Source of the DNA: Flavobacterium gillisiae
Lineage (GTDB): Bacteria > Bacteroidota > Bacteroidia > Flavobacteriales > Flavobacteriaceae
Length of the DNA stretch: 64,000 nucleotides
Assembly: GCF_900107635.1 (NCBI RefSeq)
Contig: NZ_FNRD01000002.1
Span: 331,585-395,584, forward strand
Direction: 5' to 3'
This document shows, in pieces, positions 36,622 to 45,305 of the stretch (the first letter of the stretch is position 1; every line of letters begins with the position of its first letter). Under the pieces are notes generated by a model that was not told the DNA's origin, searched no databases, and worked only from the letters and a program-made list of their open reading frames with translations. Made by a program: the position numbers and the translations under genes.

Positions 36622-37059
36622 TTGAAAACACGAGAACTCACCACCGTAGCCGAAATGCTTAACAATATTGAATTGATGCGGTTTCTGTATCCAAGCTTTA
36701 CGTTTGAGAAATATGAAGCCTATCTCAAAGATATGGTTCCACATAATTACAAGCAACTAGCAGTATATGAGAATGATATTTGCGTTGCCGTAACCGGATT
36801 TTGGACTGCAACAAAATTATGGTCGGGTAGATACATTGAGATTGATAACTTTATCGTTCACCCTGACCATCGTTCTAAAGGACTTGGTAAAATGATGACT
36901 GATTACATTGATGTAAAGGCAAAAGAAGAAGGCTGTAGTATGATAGTTCTCGATGCTTTTACAGGAAATTTCACGGCACATCGATTTTATTACAACCAAG
37001 GTTACGGGCCGAAAGGCTTTCATTTTGTAAAAATTATTAATGAAGATGGATTATCTTAA
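36622..37059 (+). CDS. GNAT family N-acetyltransferase
   Basis: 145 residues with the GNAT acetyl-CoA motif HPDHRSKGLGKMMTDYI (R/Q-x-x-G-x-G/A) at about 78-94 and the C-terminal NFTAHRFYYNQGY strand-helix. The substrate is unknown. The frame is open from 36559, but the fold begins at KTRELTTVAEML, so a TTG at 36622 is the best start; no ATG fits. It is tightly followed by a lipoprotein gene. Confidence 0.82.
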   Translation: MKTRELTTVAEMLNNIELMRFLYPSFTFEKYEAYLKDMVPHNYKQLAVYENDICVAVTGFWTATKLWSGRYIEIDNFIVHPDHRSKGLGKMMTDYIDVKAKEEGCSMIVLDAFTGNFTAHRFYYNQGYGPKGFHFVKIINEDGLS

Positions 37060-37069
37060 ATCATTTACA

Positions 37070-37567
37070 ATGGGTTCGATTAAAAAATTAGTATTCTTAA
37101 TCTTGATTGCAGGCAGTCTTTCTTTTTGTGCCTCAAAGCAGACATGTCAAATGGATTTCCCACAAGAAATAGCAGCAGTGTATTTTCAAAAAGTAAATAG
37201 CGGAGAAGGGCAAGTTGCGCCTCGTACTGATTTTTATATCGAGTTTGAGAAGCCGCTGGCCAAAGAAATTGTTTTGGATAAGGTCTATTTCCAAGATATG
37301 GTAGGAGTAGTTGAAATAGAAAGTGACACTACTTTTGTAGCGCATTTTTATCAAGATTCAACGGATCATGATTTGGTTTTACACAGCGACCCCACAAAAG
37401 AATACGGCAATAAGGCACCTATTATAACGGAGCCCAAATTTGATTTGCAGCGCACCGAGGCGGTATTAGAATATAGAAAACGCGAGAAAACGTTTTTTTA
37501 TAAAATCTTGGCAATAAAAGAAAGACCAATGATTCTAAATCCATCAGGGATTAAACCAAAGAAATAG
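37070..37567 (+). CDS. Predicted lipoprotein, unknown function
   Basis: 165 residues. The signal peptide KLVFLILIAGSLSFC ends in a lipobox with Cys 20 or so, followed by a mainly beta soluble region. I do not recognise a domain. Two upstream ATGs (37040, 37046) overlap the GNAT gene; the ATG at 37070 gives a clean type II signal and is chosen. It may be co-transcribed with GNAT and the flippase. Confidence 0.7.
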   Translation: MGSIKKLVFLILIAGSLSFCASKQTCQMDFPQEIAAVYFQKVNSGEGQVAPRTDFYIEFEKPLAKEIVLDKVYFQDMVGVVEIESDTTFVAHFYQDSTDHDLVLHSDPTKEYGNKAPIITEPKFDLQRTEAVLEYRKREKTFFYKILAIKERPMILNPSGIKPKK

Positions 37568-37605
37568 TTATTTTTGTTCTCTAAATATTAATAAGACGTA
37601 CCACT

Positions 37606-39063
37606 TTGGGATTATATAAAAAACTTTTTAAACAAACAGCCATATACGGACTCGCGACAGTTTTACCGAGAATGTTCAGTTTTTTGTTAGTTCCGCTTTA
37701 TACTGATTTGCTTCCAAAAGCAGAGTACGGAAAAGTGTCTGTTATTTTTGCCTACATGATATTTTTTAATGTTATTCTGGCTTACGGAATGGAAACAGCT
37801 TTCTTTAGGTTTTATAACAAGGAGCCCAATAAAAAAGCAGTGGTTGAAACGTCTATGGTTTCAATTTTTTGGACTACCATTTCGTTTTTAGTAATCGCTC
37901 TATTATTTAGAAGTTCTTTGGCCGATTGGTCTGGGATAGATTCCCAATACATAACCTATACGATTTGGATTTTGGCATTGGATGCCTTGGTCATTATCCC
38001 GTTTTCAAAATTAAGAGTCGATCAGAAACCGATGGTCTATGCAGGAATAAAAATTGGTAACGTCTTGGTGAATTTGGTTCTGAGTGTTGTTTTTTTACTA
38101 TATATCCCCATGTTAATCGAAGCAAATCCCCATGGGTTTTTGCGTTCTGTTTATGTGGATAATTTTCAAATAGGCTATATATTCTTGGCTAATATTATTG
38201 CGAGTTTATTGACTTTTGTGGCGCTGTCCCCTGATTATGTTTACTTAAATTGGAAAATGGATACTGATTTGTGGAAGCGAATGATGCGCTATGGAATGCC
38301 TATCATGGTGGCAGGAATTGCGTTTGCCATCAACGAACAATTCGATAAAATTCTTTTATCAAAATTATTGCCGGCTGATATTGCTGAATCAGAGGTAGGA
38401 GTTTATTCTGCCTGTTATAAACTGGGATTGTTTATGGTTTTGTACAGGACCGCTTATACTTTAGGAATTGAACCTTTCTTTTTTAGTCATTCCTCTGATA
38501 AAAACGCACCTCAAACTTATGCGATGGTGACCAAGTATTTTGTCATCTTCGGATCTTTTATATTATTGTCTGTAATCGTTTTTGCCGATCTTTTTAAACT
38601 GCTGATGATTCGCGACAGCTCGTATTGGGAAGCGATGAAAGTAGTGCCGTTAATTATTCTGGCTAATTTCTTTTTGGGGATTTACACTAACCTTTCTGTT
38701 TGGTACAAACTAATTGACAAGACTTACATCGGAGCTTATATTTCCATAGTAGGTGCGGTAATTACTTTAGTGCTTAACTTTTTACTTATTCCTACGATGA
38801 GTTATTACGGTTCGGCCATAGCGACAATTGCCGCTTACGGAAGCATGATGACAATTTCCTATTACCTAGGAAATAAATATTATCCTATTCCTTATGATTT
38901 GAAGAAAATAGGAGGGTATCTCTCGCTATCCATACTTTTTTCAGCCGTATCTTTTTACGGTTTCAGAGAGAATTATTATGTTGGAGTCGGTTTATTAATC
39001 GTGTTCCTTTATTTTATTTATCACAATGAAAAAGTAATATTGCGGAAAATTATAAAAGGGTAG
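37606..39063 (+). CDS. Lipopolysaccharide/polysaccharide flippase (MOP superfamily)
   Basis: 485-residue polytopic protein of the Wzx-like MOP family, distinct from the one at 2547. It begins MGLYKKLFKQTAIYGLATVLPRMFSFLLVPLYTD, the classic helix 1 with its PRM/LVPLYT motif, and includes KAEYGK and VGVYSACYKLGLFM. It has about 14 helices. The start is TTG at 37606; the first helix depends on it. It heads the conserved order flippase-dut-nucleotidyltransferase-TPR-DUF4292-EnvC. Confidence 0.85.
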   Translation: MGLYKKLFKQTAIYGLATVLPRMFSFLLVPLYTDLLPKAEYGKVSVIFAYMIFFNVILAYGMETAFFRFYNKEPNKKAVVETSMVSIFWTTISFLVIALLFRSSLADWSGIDSQYITYTIWILALDALVIIPFSKLRVDQKPMVYAGIKIGNVLVNLVLSVVFLLYIPMLIEANPHGFLRSVYVDNFQIGYIFLANIIASLLTFVALSPDYVYLNWKMDTDLWKRMMRYGMPIMVAGIAFAINEQFDKILLSKLLPADIAESEVGVYSACYKLGLFMVLYRTAYTLGIEPFFFSHSSDKNAPQTYAMVTKYFVIFGSFILLSVIVFADLFKLLMIRDSSYWEAMKVVPLIILANFFLGIYTNLSVWYKLIDKTYIGAYISIVGAVITLVLNFLLIPTMSYYGSAIATIAAYGSMMTISYYLGNKYYPIPYDLKKIGGYLSLSILFSAVSFYGFRENYYVGVGLLIVFLYFIYHNEKVILRKIIKG

Positions 39064-39082
39064 AAATAATTAGGAGCTATTT

Positions 39083-39148
39083 CCTGCCATTCGCTATATC
39101 TTTTTATCCTGATAAAAATCAGGATAAAAAGATATAGCGAATGGCAGG
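39083..39148. repeat. 31-bp perfect inverted repeat, MITE-like palindrome
   Basis: Arms at 39083-39113 and 39118-39148 are exact reverse complements around an AAAA loop. The outer flanks (GGAGCTATTTCCTGC before, GGCAGGGCTA after) match the ends of the 149-bp repeats at 58861 and 60299 (TAGCCCTG at one end, GGAGC/GCAGGATA at the other). It is probably an internally deleted member of that family and would also terminate transcription after the flippase gene. Confidence 0.85.
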
Positions 39149-39206
39149 GCTAAAAAAAAGAACACTTTTTGCCAACTCACGATTGGTCTCATAAAAACAA
39201 ATAAAA

Positions 39207-39641
39207 ATGAAAATAAACATTATCAATAAATCACAACATGCCTTGCCTAACTATGAGACGATAGCTTCGGCAGGAATGGATTTAAGAGCAAACCTTACTG
39301 AAGCCGTAACATTGCAGCCTTTAGGGAGAACAGTGGTTAAAACGGGTCTTTTTATTGAATTACCTATAGGCTACGAAGCACAAGTACGACCAAGAAGCGG
39401 ACTGGCTTTCAAGAATGGAATAACAGTGCTGAATAGCCCTGGAACAGTTGATGCAGATTATCGTGGTGAAATTGGTGTGATTTTAGTAAATTTATCCAAT
39501 GAAGCTTTTGTGATCCAAAACGGAGAACGTATTGCACAACTGATTATCGCTAAACACGAACGCGCGGACTGGATTGAGGTTGAGGAATTATCTGAAACTT
39601 CTCGCGGAGAAGGCGGATTCGGAAGCACGGGAGTGAAGTAG
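39207..39641 (+). CDS. dut: dUTP diphosphatase
   Basis: 144-residue trimeric dUTPase that hydrolyses dUTP to dUMP. All five motifs are visible: [38 protein letters not shown] and the C-terminal [10 protein letters not shown]. The Asp in DADYRG and Tyr in the same motif are the active-site residues. Confidence 0.97.
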   Translation: MKINIINKSQHALPNYETIASAGMDLRANLTEAVTLQPLGRTVVKTGLFIELPIGYEAQVRPRSGLAFKNGITVLNSPGTVDADYRGEIGVILVNLSNEAFVIQNGERIAQLIIAKHERADWIEVEELSETSRGEGGFGSTGVK

Positions 39642-39695
39642 TTTTCAGACTCAGTATTTTGATATTGGGATTAAAATAAATAAAATTAACAATAA

Positions 39696-39730
39696 GGGAT
39701 GAGATTGCTTCGTTCCTCGCAATGACAAAA
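39696..39730 (+). repeat. Short interspersed repeat, copy C (before the nucleotidyltransferase start)
   Basis: GAGATTGCTTCGTTCCTCGC plus AATGACAAAA is nearly identical to copy A at 23327. As in copy A, its A-rich tail ends directly at the ATG (39733). The reverse strand yields the spurious peptide RGTKQSH seen when such repeats are translated. Confidence 0.75.
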
Positions 39731-39732
39731 AC

Positions 39733-40749
39733 ATGAAAATAATAGTTCCAATGGCTGGACGTGGTTCACGTCTTCGCCCACATACCTTAACCATTCCAAA
39801 ACCATTAATTCCTATTGCGGGAAAACCAATTGTACACCGCTTAGTTGAAGATATTGCCAAAATTCTAGATGAGCCTATTGATGAAGTCGCTTTCATATTA
39901 GGAGACCCTGCTTTTTTTGGAGATGATCTTGTGAAAAGTTTAGAAGAATTGGCAGAAAGTTTAGGTGCTAAAGCATCTATTTATCGCCAACTGGAACCTT
40001 TAGGAACAGGTCATGCTATAATGTGTGCCAAAGATTCACTTTCTGGGCCAGCCGTAATTGCTTATGCAGATACGCTTATTAGAGCTGATTTTGATTTAGA
40101 TCCTGAAGCAGACGCTGTTATTTGGGTTAAGCAAGTAGATCAGCCAGAAGCCTATGGTGTGGTAAAATTAAATGACGCGAATGAAATTGTCGAATTGGTT
40201 GAAAAACCACAAGACTTTGTTAGCGATTTAGCTGTTATTGGTATCTATTACTTTAAAGAGGTAGGGGTTTTAAAAGAAGAACTTCAAAATGTTTTAGACA
40301 ACAACATTCAAAATGGTGGAGAGTACCAAATTAATGATGGTATTAAAGCAATGATGGCCAAAGGAAAAGTCTTTAAAACGGGAAATGTCGACGAGTGGAT
40401 GGACTGTGGAAATAAAAATGTGACTGTAGAAACAAATTCCAGAATGCTAGGTTTTTTACAGAAGGAAGATACAACGTTAGTGGCTGTAAATGTTAGAATA
40501 GACAATTCAACAATTATTCCACCTTGTTATATTGGAGATGATGTGTATTTAATTAATTCTACTGTAGGGCCAAATGTTTCTTTAGGAAAAGGAAGTCATG
40601 TTACAGGAAGTGTGATTAAAAACAGTTTGATTCAGACGCATGCGCACATCAGCAATGCAAAGTTGGACAATGCGATGATTGGGAATCATGTTCGTTTTGA
40701 CGGTGATTTTACTAGCATAAGCATTGGGGATTATTCGGTATTAGAATAA
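39733..40749 (+). CDS. Sugar-1-phosphate nucleotidyltransferase
   Basis: 338 residues. The N-terminal Rossmann-like nucleotidyl-transfer domain (1-~240) has the signature VPMAGRGSRLRPHTLTIPKP with Lys in IPKP, and GGEYQINDGIKAM. The C-terminal ~90 residues form a left-handed beta-helix (IGDDVYLINSTVGPNVSLG), as in G1P thymidylyl/uridylyltransferase-like proteins. It makes an NDP-sugar; which one cannot be told. A repeat copy forms its leader and a terminator follows its stop. Confidence 0.88.
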   Translation: MKIIVPMAGRGSRLRPHTLTIPKPLIPIAGKPIVHRLVEDIAKILDEPIDEVAFILGDPAFFGDDLVKSLEELAESLGAKASIYRQLEPLGTGHAIMCAKDSLSGPAVIAYADTLIRADFDLDPEADAVIWVKQVDQPEAYGVVKLNDANEIVELVEKPQDFVSDLAVIGIYYFKEVGVLKEELQNVLDNNIQNGGEYQINDGIKAMMAKGKVFKTGNVDEWMDCGNKNVTVETNSRMLGFLQKEDTTLVAVNVRIDNSTIIPPCYIGDDVYLINSTVGPNVSLGKGSHVTGSVIKNSLIQTHAHISNAKLDNAMIGNHVRFDGDFTSISIGDYSVLE

Positions 40750-40801
40750 CGAATTTTTCCTGTTATCTAGTTTTTTAACTGGAACGCATAAAAAGCTATT
40801 T

Positions 40802-40834
40802 CGCAACAGCTTAATTTGAGCTGTTGCGTTTTTA
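40802..40834 (+). terminator. Terminator after the nucleotidyltransferase gene
   Basis: Ten-bp perfect arms (40802-40811, 40819-40828) around a seven-base loop, followed by TTTTT. It lies just before the TPR gene, which therefore needs its own promoter or read-through. Confidence 0.75.
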
Positions 40835-40845
40835 AAAAAGAGTCA

Positions 40846-42189
40846 ATGAAAAAATCGGCTTTATGGATTCTATTTCTTGTTTTGCTAAGCAATTCAACAT
40901 TGCTATTGGCACAAACGGAGCCGGAAGAGATAAGGTTAAATAATGACAAATTTCAGGATTATTTTTATGAGTCCTTGAAGCAAAAAGCAATTGAAAATTA
41001 CGATAAAGCTATTTTGGCTTTGGAGCAATGTTTAAAAATTGAACCTGAGAACGCCACTGTTCATTTTGAATTAGGGAAAAATTACCTGGCCTTAAAAAAT
41101 TATAAAAATGCGTACAGTTCTTTTGAGCGTGCTACACAAATCGACCCCACAAACAAATGGTTTTGGGTAGGAATGTATGACGTCGATTATGAAACTAAAG
41201 ACTACGTCAACGCCATAAAAACGATCGGCAAACTCATCCCTTTTGACGCTAAATTCAAAGAAGATCTGACCTCGCTATATATGAGTACTAGTCAATTTGA
41301 TAAAGCATTGGATCTCATCAATGAACTCAATCAATCTTCTGGAAAATCAGAACGCAGGGAGTCCTACAAAATGCAAATTTTATCCCAAGGGAAATATCAA
41401 AACGCAGAGATCACTAATTTAATTGATCAAATACAAAAGTTCCCGAAAGAGGAATCCAACTACATTTCACTAATTTATCTGTATTCAAAAAATAATGAAA
41501 CCGATAAAGTGTTGGAAACGGCACGAAAATTGGAAACAGCAATACCGACATCCGAATGGGCACAAGTGAGTTTATTCAAATATCACTTGGCAAATAATGA
41601 CGGAAAAAAAGCGATTAATGCAATGAATATTGCTTTGGCTAGTGCCAAAATAGATTCTAAAATAAAACACCGAATTCTGAATGAATTCTTAATTTATGTA
41701 AATGCAAATCCGCAGTTTGCTCCTGATTTAGAAAAAGCGGTTAGTTATTTTGATGACGATCCGGAAGTGAATGTGTCTAAGGAAATAGGGAAGTTTTATC
41801 ACAATAAGAAACAATGGGATAAAGCCATTGGGTATTATGAAAAGGCAAATGCTAAAAGCACGGATACTGATATTGAAACGAATTTACTTTTGCTTCAAGC
41901 GTATACGGAAACAAAGGAATTTACAAAGGCAGCAAAAAAAGCCATGGATATGGTGGATATTTTTCCTGCACAACCGCAATTTTATTATTACTCAGGTTTA
42001 GCCTACAATCAATTGAGCCAATTTAAAAAAGCAAAAGAAATGTTGGAAATGGGACTAGATTATCTGGTAGATGACAACGCATTAGAAATAAACTTCAACA
42101 TACAACTTGGTGAAGCTTACAATGGTTTAGGAGATGTAAAGAAAAAAGATTTCTATTTTTCCAAAGCCAATCAATTATTAAAACAATAA
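40846..42189 (+). CDS. Secreted tetratricopeptide-repeat protein
   Basis: 447 residues with a signal peptide (ending LLLAQ). Several TPR units are visible, such as AIENYDKAILALEQCLKIEP and AIGYYEKANAKSTDTD. TPR proteins scaffold complexes; in flavobacteria this one precedes DUF4292 and EnvC-like genes, suggesting a periplasmic envelope-assembly role. The ATG at 40846 is preferred to the upstream start at 40816 because the signal peptide begins there. It lies 7 bp from the next gene. Confidence 0.82.
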   Translation: MKKSALWILFLVLLSNSTLLLAQTEPEEIRLNNDKFQDYFYESLKQKAIENYDKAILALEQCLKIEPENATVHFELGKNYLALKNYKNAYSSFERATQIDPTNKWFWVGMYDVDYETKDYVNAIKTIGKLIPFDAKFKEDLTSLYMSTSQFDKALDLINELNQSSGKSERRESYKMQILSQGKYQNAEITNLIDQIQKFPKEESNYISLIYLYSKNNETDKVLETARKLETAIPTSEWAQVSLFKYHLANNDGKKAINAMNIALASAKIDSKIKHRILNEFLIYVNANPQFAPDLEKAVSYFDDDPEVNVSKEIGKFYHNKKQWDKAIGYYEKANAKSTDTDIETNLLLLQAYTETKEFTKAAKKAMDMVDIFPAQPQFYYYSGLAYNQLSQFKKAKEMLEMGLDYLVDDNALEINFNIQLGEAYNGLGDVKKKDFYFSKANQLLKQ

Positions 42190-42196
42190 AATTCAA

Positions 42197-42967
42197 ATGA
42201 ATAAATTTTTAGCATTACTGGCAGTTGTTCTTCTCGTTTCGTGCAAGTCGAAAGCCATCGTGACCGAAGCTACTGTTCCGGTTACTTATTTAAAGTCAAG
42301 TAAAATAATTGCAAATCACTACAACAATAAAAGTGATTTTTCTACATTATATATAAAGGCTAATGCCAAATATTCAGATGATAGACAATCACAGAATGTT
42401 ACTGCCGAAATTAAAATTAAGAAAGACGAGCAAATTTTAGTTAGCATTCGTTTTCTAGGAATCACTATGGCAAAAGCAAGTATTACACCAACGTCAGTGA
42501 GCTATTATGAAAAAATAAAAGGCACTTATTTTGAGGGCGATTTTAGTGCTTTGAGCCAATGGCTTGGTACTGATTTGGATTTTAATAAGATTCAAAACAT
42601 GTTGTTAGGGGAGGCTTTGGATGATTTGTCAAAAGGGAAATACAAAGAATCATTAGTGGAACAGTTGTACCGATTAGATGATTTAGCAAATGACAATACC
42701 AAGAAGACATTCTACATCAACGCAGCAAATTTTAGTGTGCAAAAACAAGAAATCACACAAACAGCTGAAGGCAGAATGATTCAGGTTGCTTATGCAGATA
42801 TCAAAGAATACAAAGAAGGAATGTTGCCGGGCAATGTGGTGATTAATACGTATCAGCCCAAAGGGAAATCCGTAATTGATTTAGATTACAATAATATTAC
42901 GTTTAATGAGGAACTTTCTTTTCCATATAGTGTTCCAAATGGTTACAATAGAATTATAATTAAGTAA
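42197..42967 (+). CDS. DUF4292 lipoprotein
   Basis: 256-residue lipoprotein (LLVSC, Cys16). The body has a half-barrel pattern like LolA/LolB-type lipid-binding folds: IKANAKYSDDRQSQNVTAE, then ILVSIRFLGITMAKA and TPTSVSYYEKIKGTYFEGD. It matches DUF4292. A lipid or lipoprotein carrier role is inference from fold. The EnvC-like gene starts 23 bp downstream. Confidence 0.85.
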   Translation: MNKFLALLAVVLLVSCKSKAIVTEATVPVTYLKSSKIIANHYNNKSDFSTLYIKANAKYSDDRQSQNVTAEIKIKKDEQILVSIRFLGITMAKASITPTSVSYYEKIKGTYFEGDFSALSQWLGTDLDFNKIQNMLLGEALDDLSKGKYKESLVEQLYRLDDLANDNTKKTFYINAANFSVQKQEITQTAEGRMIQVAYADIKEYKEGMLPGNVVINTYQPKGKSVIDLDYNNITFNEELSFPYSVPNGYNRIIIK

Positions 42968-42990
42968 ATTTGCAAAAATATATTTTTACG

Positions 42991-44280
42991 ATGCCAAAAT
43001 TTCTCCTTAGCCTACTGTTTATGTGCATGACTTCTATGATGTGGAGTCAGTCTTCGCAACAAGAAAAGTTAGAACAACGAAAAGCCGAAATCCAAAAGGA
43101 GATTAGAGAAAATGAGAAGATGTTGCAAAACGTTAAATCAAAGGAAAAATCGGCGATGAATGTGTTTTTGATCCAAAAAAACAAAATCAGACTTAAAGAA
43201 ACCTTGATCAATACGACCGAAAAGCAAACTAAGCTTTTGGCGAATGATATGTATATTAATCAAATGAAAATCAACAAACTCAACAAAGAGCTTTTGGTTC
43301 TCAAAGAAGATTATGCTACGATGATCGTGAAGTCATATAAAAGCCGTTCAGAACAAAGTAGAGCGATGTTTATTTTGTCTGCAGAGAATTTTTTGCAAGC
43401 TTATAAAAGAGCGCAGTATTTGAAACAATACACCAGCTTTAGAAAAAATCAAGGAGAAGAAATAAAAACCAAGTCAACCCAGCTGGTTAACTTTAACGAT
43501 AAATTGAACGGTCAAAAAGTAGCCAAGCAAAAGCTCTTAGTTGAAAACAAGAAAGAAAAAGAGACACTTGAAAAAGAGAAGCAAGAGCAGGAGAAATTGG
43601 TAAATTCGATTAAGAAAGATAAAAACAGAATCGTATCTGACATTAGAAAAAAACAACGCGAGTCTAAAACTATTGACAAGCAAATTGACCGTTTGATTCG
43701 AGAAGCGATTGCGGAAGCAAATAGAAAAGCGGCATTAGAGAAAGCAAGAGCAAAAGCATTAGCAGAGAAACCAAATGCAACGCCAAAAGAGGTTGCTGCT
43801 GCAGTTGCTAAAGCGCCTGTATCTTCTTCCAGAATTGAGCTTACGCCAGAAGATAAATTAATTGCAGATAGCTTTAAAGCAAATAGAGGAAGTCTTCCTT
43901 GGCCTGTAGAGAAAGGATTTATATCATTAGGATACGGAGATCAAGCACACCCTATTTACAACACCTTAGTCATTCATAATAGTGGTGTCGAAATCACTAC
44001 GAATGAAGGCGCTACGGCGAGAGCCGTTTTTGGCGGAGAAGTAGCTAGTGTTATGGTGCTATCACCGGTAAATAAAGCGGTAATGATACAACACGGGGAT
44101 TATTTCACGATCTATCAAAACCTAAGTTCGGTGTCTGTAAGTAAAGGAGATAAAATCAGTATCAAACAAAGTTTGGGTAGAGTAAGAACAAATGGAGATA
44201 CGGGTAAAACGGTAATCAAATTTCTATTGCTGCAAAATACGACTTACACGAATCCGCAAGGATGGTTGTCGAATAAATAA
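42991..44280 (+). CDS. EnvC-like murein hydrolase activator
   Basis: 429 residues: signal peptide (ending MMWSQ), a long coiled coil (about 30-250, Lys/Glu-rich), then a LytM/M23 domain (about 305-425). Zinc ligands look degenerate: the usual H-x-G-x-D region reads IHNSGVEI and the H-x-H region reads IYQN. That is like E. coli EnvC, which activates amidases rather than cutting peptidoglycan itself. The frame starts at a TTG (42970), but the ATG at 42991 fits the signal peptide. Confidence 0.85.
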   Translation: MPKFLLSLLFMCMTSMMWSQSSQQEKLEQRKAEIQKEIRENEKMLQNVKSKEKSAMNVFLIQKNKIRLKETLINTTEKQTKLLANDMYINQMKINKLNKELLVLKEDYATMIVKSYKSRSEQSRAMFILSAENFLQAYKRAQYLKQYTSFRKNQGEEIKTKSTQLVNFNDKLNGQKVAKQKLLVENKKEKETLEKEKQEQEKLVNSIKKDKNRIVSDIRKKQRESKTIDKQIDRLIREAIAEANRKAALEKARAKALAEKPNATPKEVAAAVAKAPVSSSRIELTPEDKLIADSFKANRGSLPWPVEKGFISLGYGDQAHPIYNTLVIHNSGVEITTNEGATARAVFGGEVASVMVLSPVNKAVMIQHGDYFTIYQNLSSVSVSKGDKISIKQSLGRVRTNGDTGKTVIKFLLLQNTTYTNPQGWLSNK

Positions 44281-44307
44281 TTAGTACGTTATTTCATTAG
44301 GGTAATA

Positions 44308-44345
44308 AACAAAAAAAGCGAATCATATGATTCGCTTTTTTTGTT
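44308..44345. terminator. 38-nt perfect palindromic bidirectional terminator
   Basis: The segment is fully self-complementary about its centre (CATATG), with a GCGAAT stem flanked by A- and T-tracts. It lies between the convergent EnvC-like and transglutaminase genes. Confidence 0.9.
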
Positions 44346-44361
44346 ATGAGTTAGTTCGTTA

Positions 44362-45300
44362 TTACTGTTGCTGCTGTTCCGCATCGTCTAGTTCTTTTTG
44401 AAATTCAACAGATACGTCTTGGAGTTGCACATCATTTACTTCTTCAAAATGCCTGCCGTCTTCATAACCTATGGAAACGGATACAGATAGTGTTGTCTTA
44501 GCTAATCCTTTAAACGTTCCTTTAATAGGCGTGCATTCAGTGAAATTAAGGCCTACAGAGAGCTTAACATGATTGTCCATAGTCCAAATGTTATTGGTAG
44601 GATCTATACCAAGCCAACCTTGTATAGGGGAATAAATTTCTACCCATGCATGTGTTGCGCCTTCACCTCGAAGCCCACTTTCATTAGGACATATATATCC
44701 ACTTACATACCTAGACGGAATACCAGCAGTTCGTAGAAGTTGTAATAAGACAAGGGCAAAATCTTGACAAACCCCTTTCCGATGTTCTAAAATCTCGTCT
44801 ACCGTGGTTTCGATATTTGTAATTCCTTTGGTATACGTAAAATTAGTAAATACATATTCGTTGCATTGTTGTGCAATTTCAATAATCGATTTATCACAAT
44901 AATCAATTTCTTCTAAGATCTTGATAATTTCTATTTGCTTCGTAATTGTTTCGGGGTGCGAGAGTCGTAATAAGTAAATATCATTTTCTAGTTTAGTTAG
45001 TAAGTCGGCTACTTTGACATTGTCTATTTCGGGTATTTTTTGTGAATGTGTAGTGCGTACTAACAGATTAGTTTCAACAATCATTTCTGAGTGTGCCTCC
45101 ATGATATTAAAATTACCCACGCGATTTCCGTGGTAATCCATAGAAATCGCTACCTCTGGGTTTTTTGTAATTGAAAGCTGAAATTGCAATACATCTTGAT
45201 TTTCAAAATTATGCGGAAACAATCTAATTTCATTTATACTTTCTTTAATTGGCCAGTTATATTGGTATTTTGTGATATGTACAATATTAAAAACAGCCAT
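44362..45300 (-). CDS. Transglutaminase-like protein with N-terminal Bact_transglu_N domain
   Basis: 312 residues. A beta-rich N-terminal domain (about 1-85) precedes a transglutaminase core with Cys178 (RKGVCQDFA), His217 (THAWVEIY) and Asp233 (GIDPTN), all three catalytic residues being present. It is last in a three-gene operon with alpha-E and ATP-grasp proteins, a widespread trio thought to make or process an unknown peptide. No signal peptide, so it acts in the cytoplasm. Confidence 0.9.
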   Translation of the reverse strand: MAVFNIVHITKYQYNWPIKESINEIRLFPHNFENQDVLQFQLSITKNPEVAISMDYHGNRVGNFNIMEAHSEMIVETNLLVRTTHSQKIPEIDNVKVADLLTKLENDIYLLRLSHPETITKQIEIIKILEEIDYCDKSIIEIAQQCNEYVFTNFTYTKGITNIETTVDEILEHRKGVCQDFALVLLQLLRTAGIPSRYVSGYICPNESGLRGEGATHAWVEIYSPIQGWLGIDPTNNIWTMDNHVKLSVGLNFTECTPIKGTFKGLAKTTLSVSVSIGYEDGRHFEEVNDVQLQDVSVEFQKELDDAEQQQQ

Positions 45301-45305
45301 TTTTT

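Noticed and set aside
39651..39896. Minus-strand ORF with an RGTKQSH peptide
   Set aside because: It is a translation of the short dispersed repeat plus the antisense of the nucleotidyltransferase start.
40767..40949. Minus-strand 60-codon ORF across the TPR gene start
   Set aside because: Antisense of the terminator hairpin and the TPR signal peptide; no leader.
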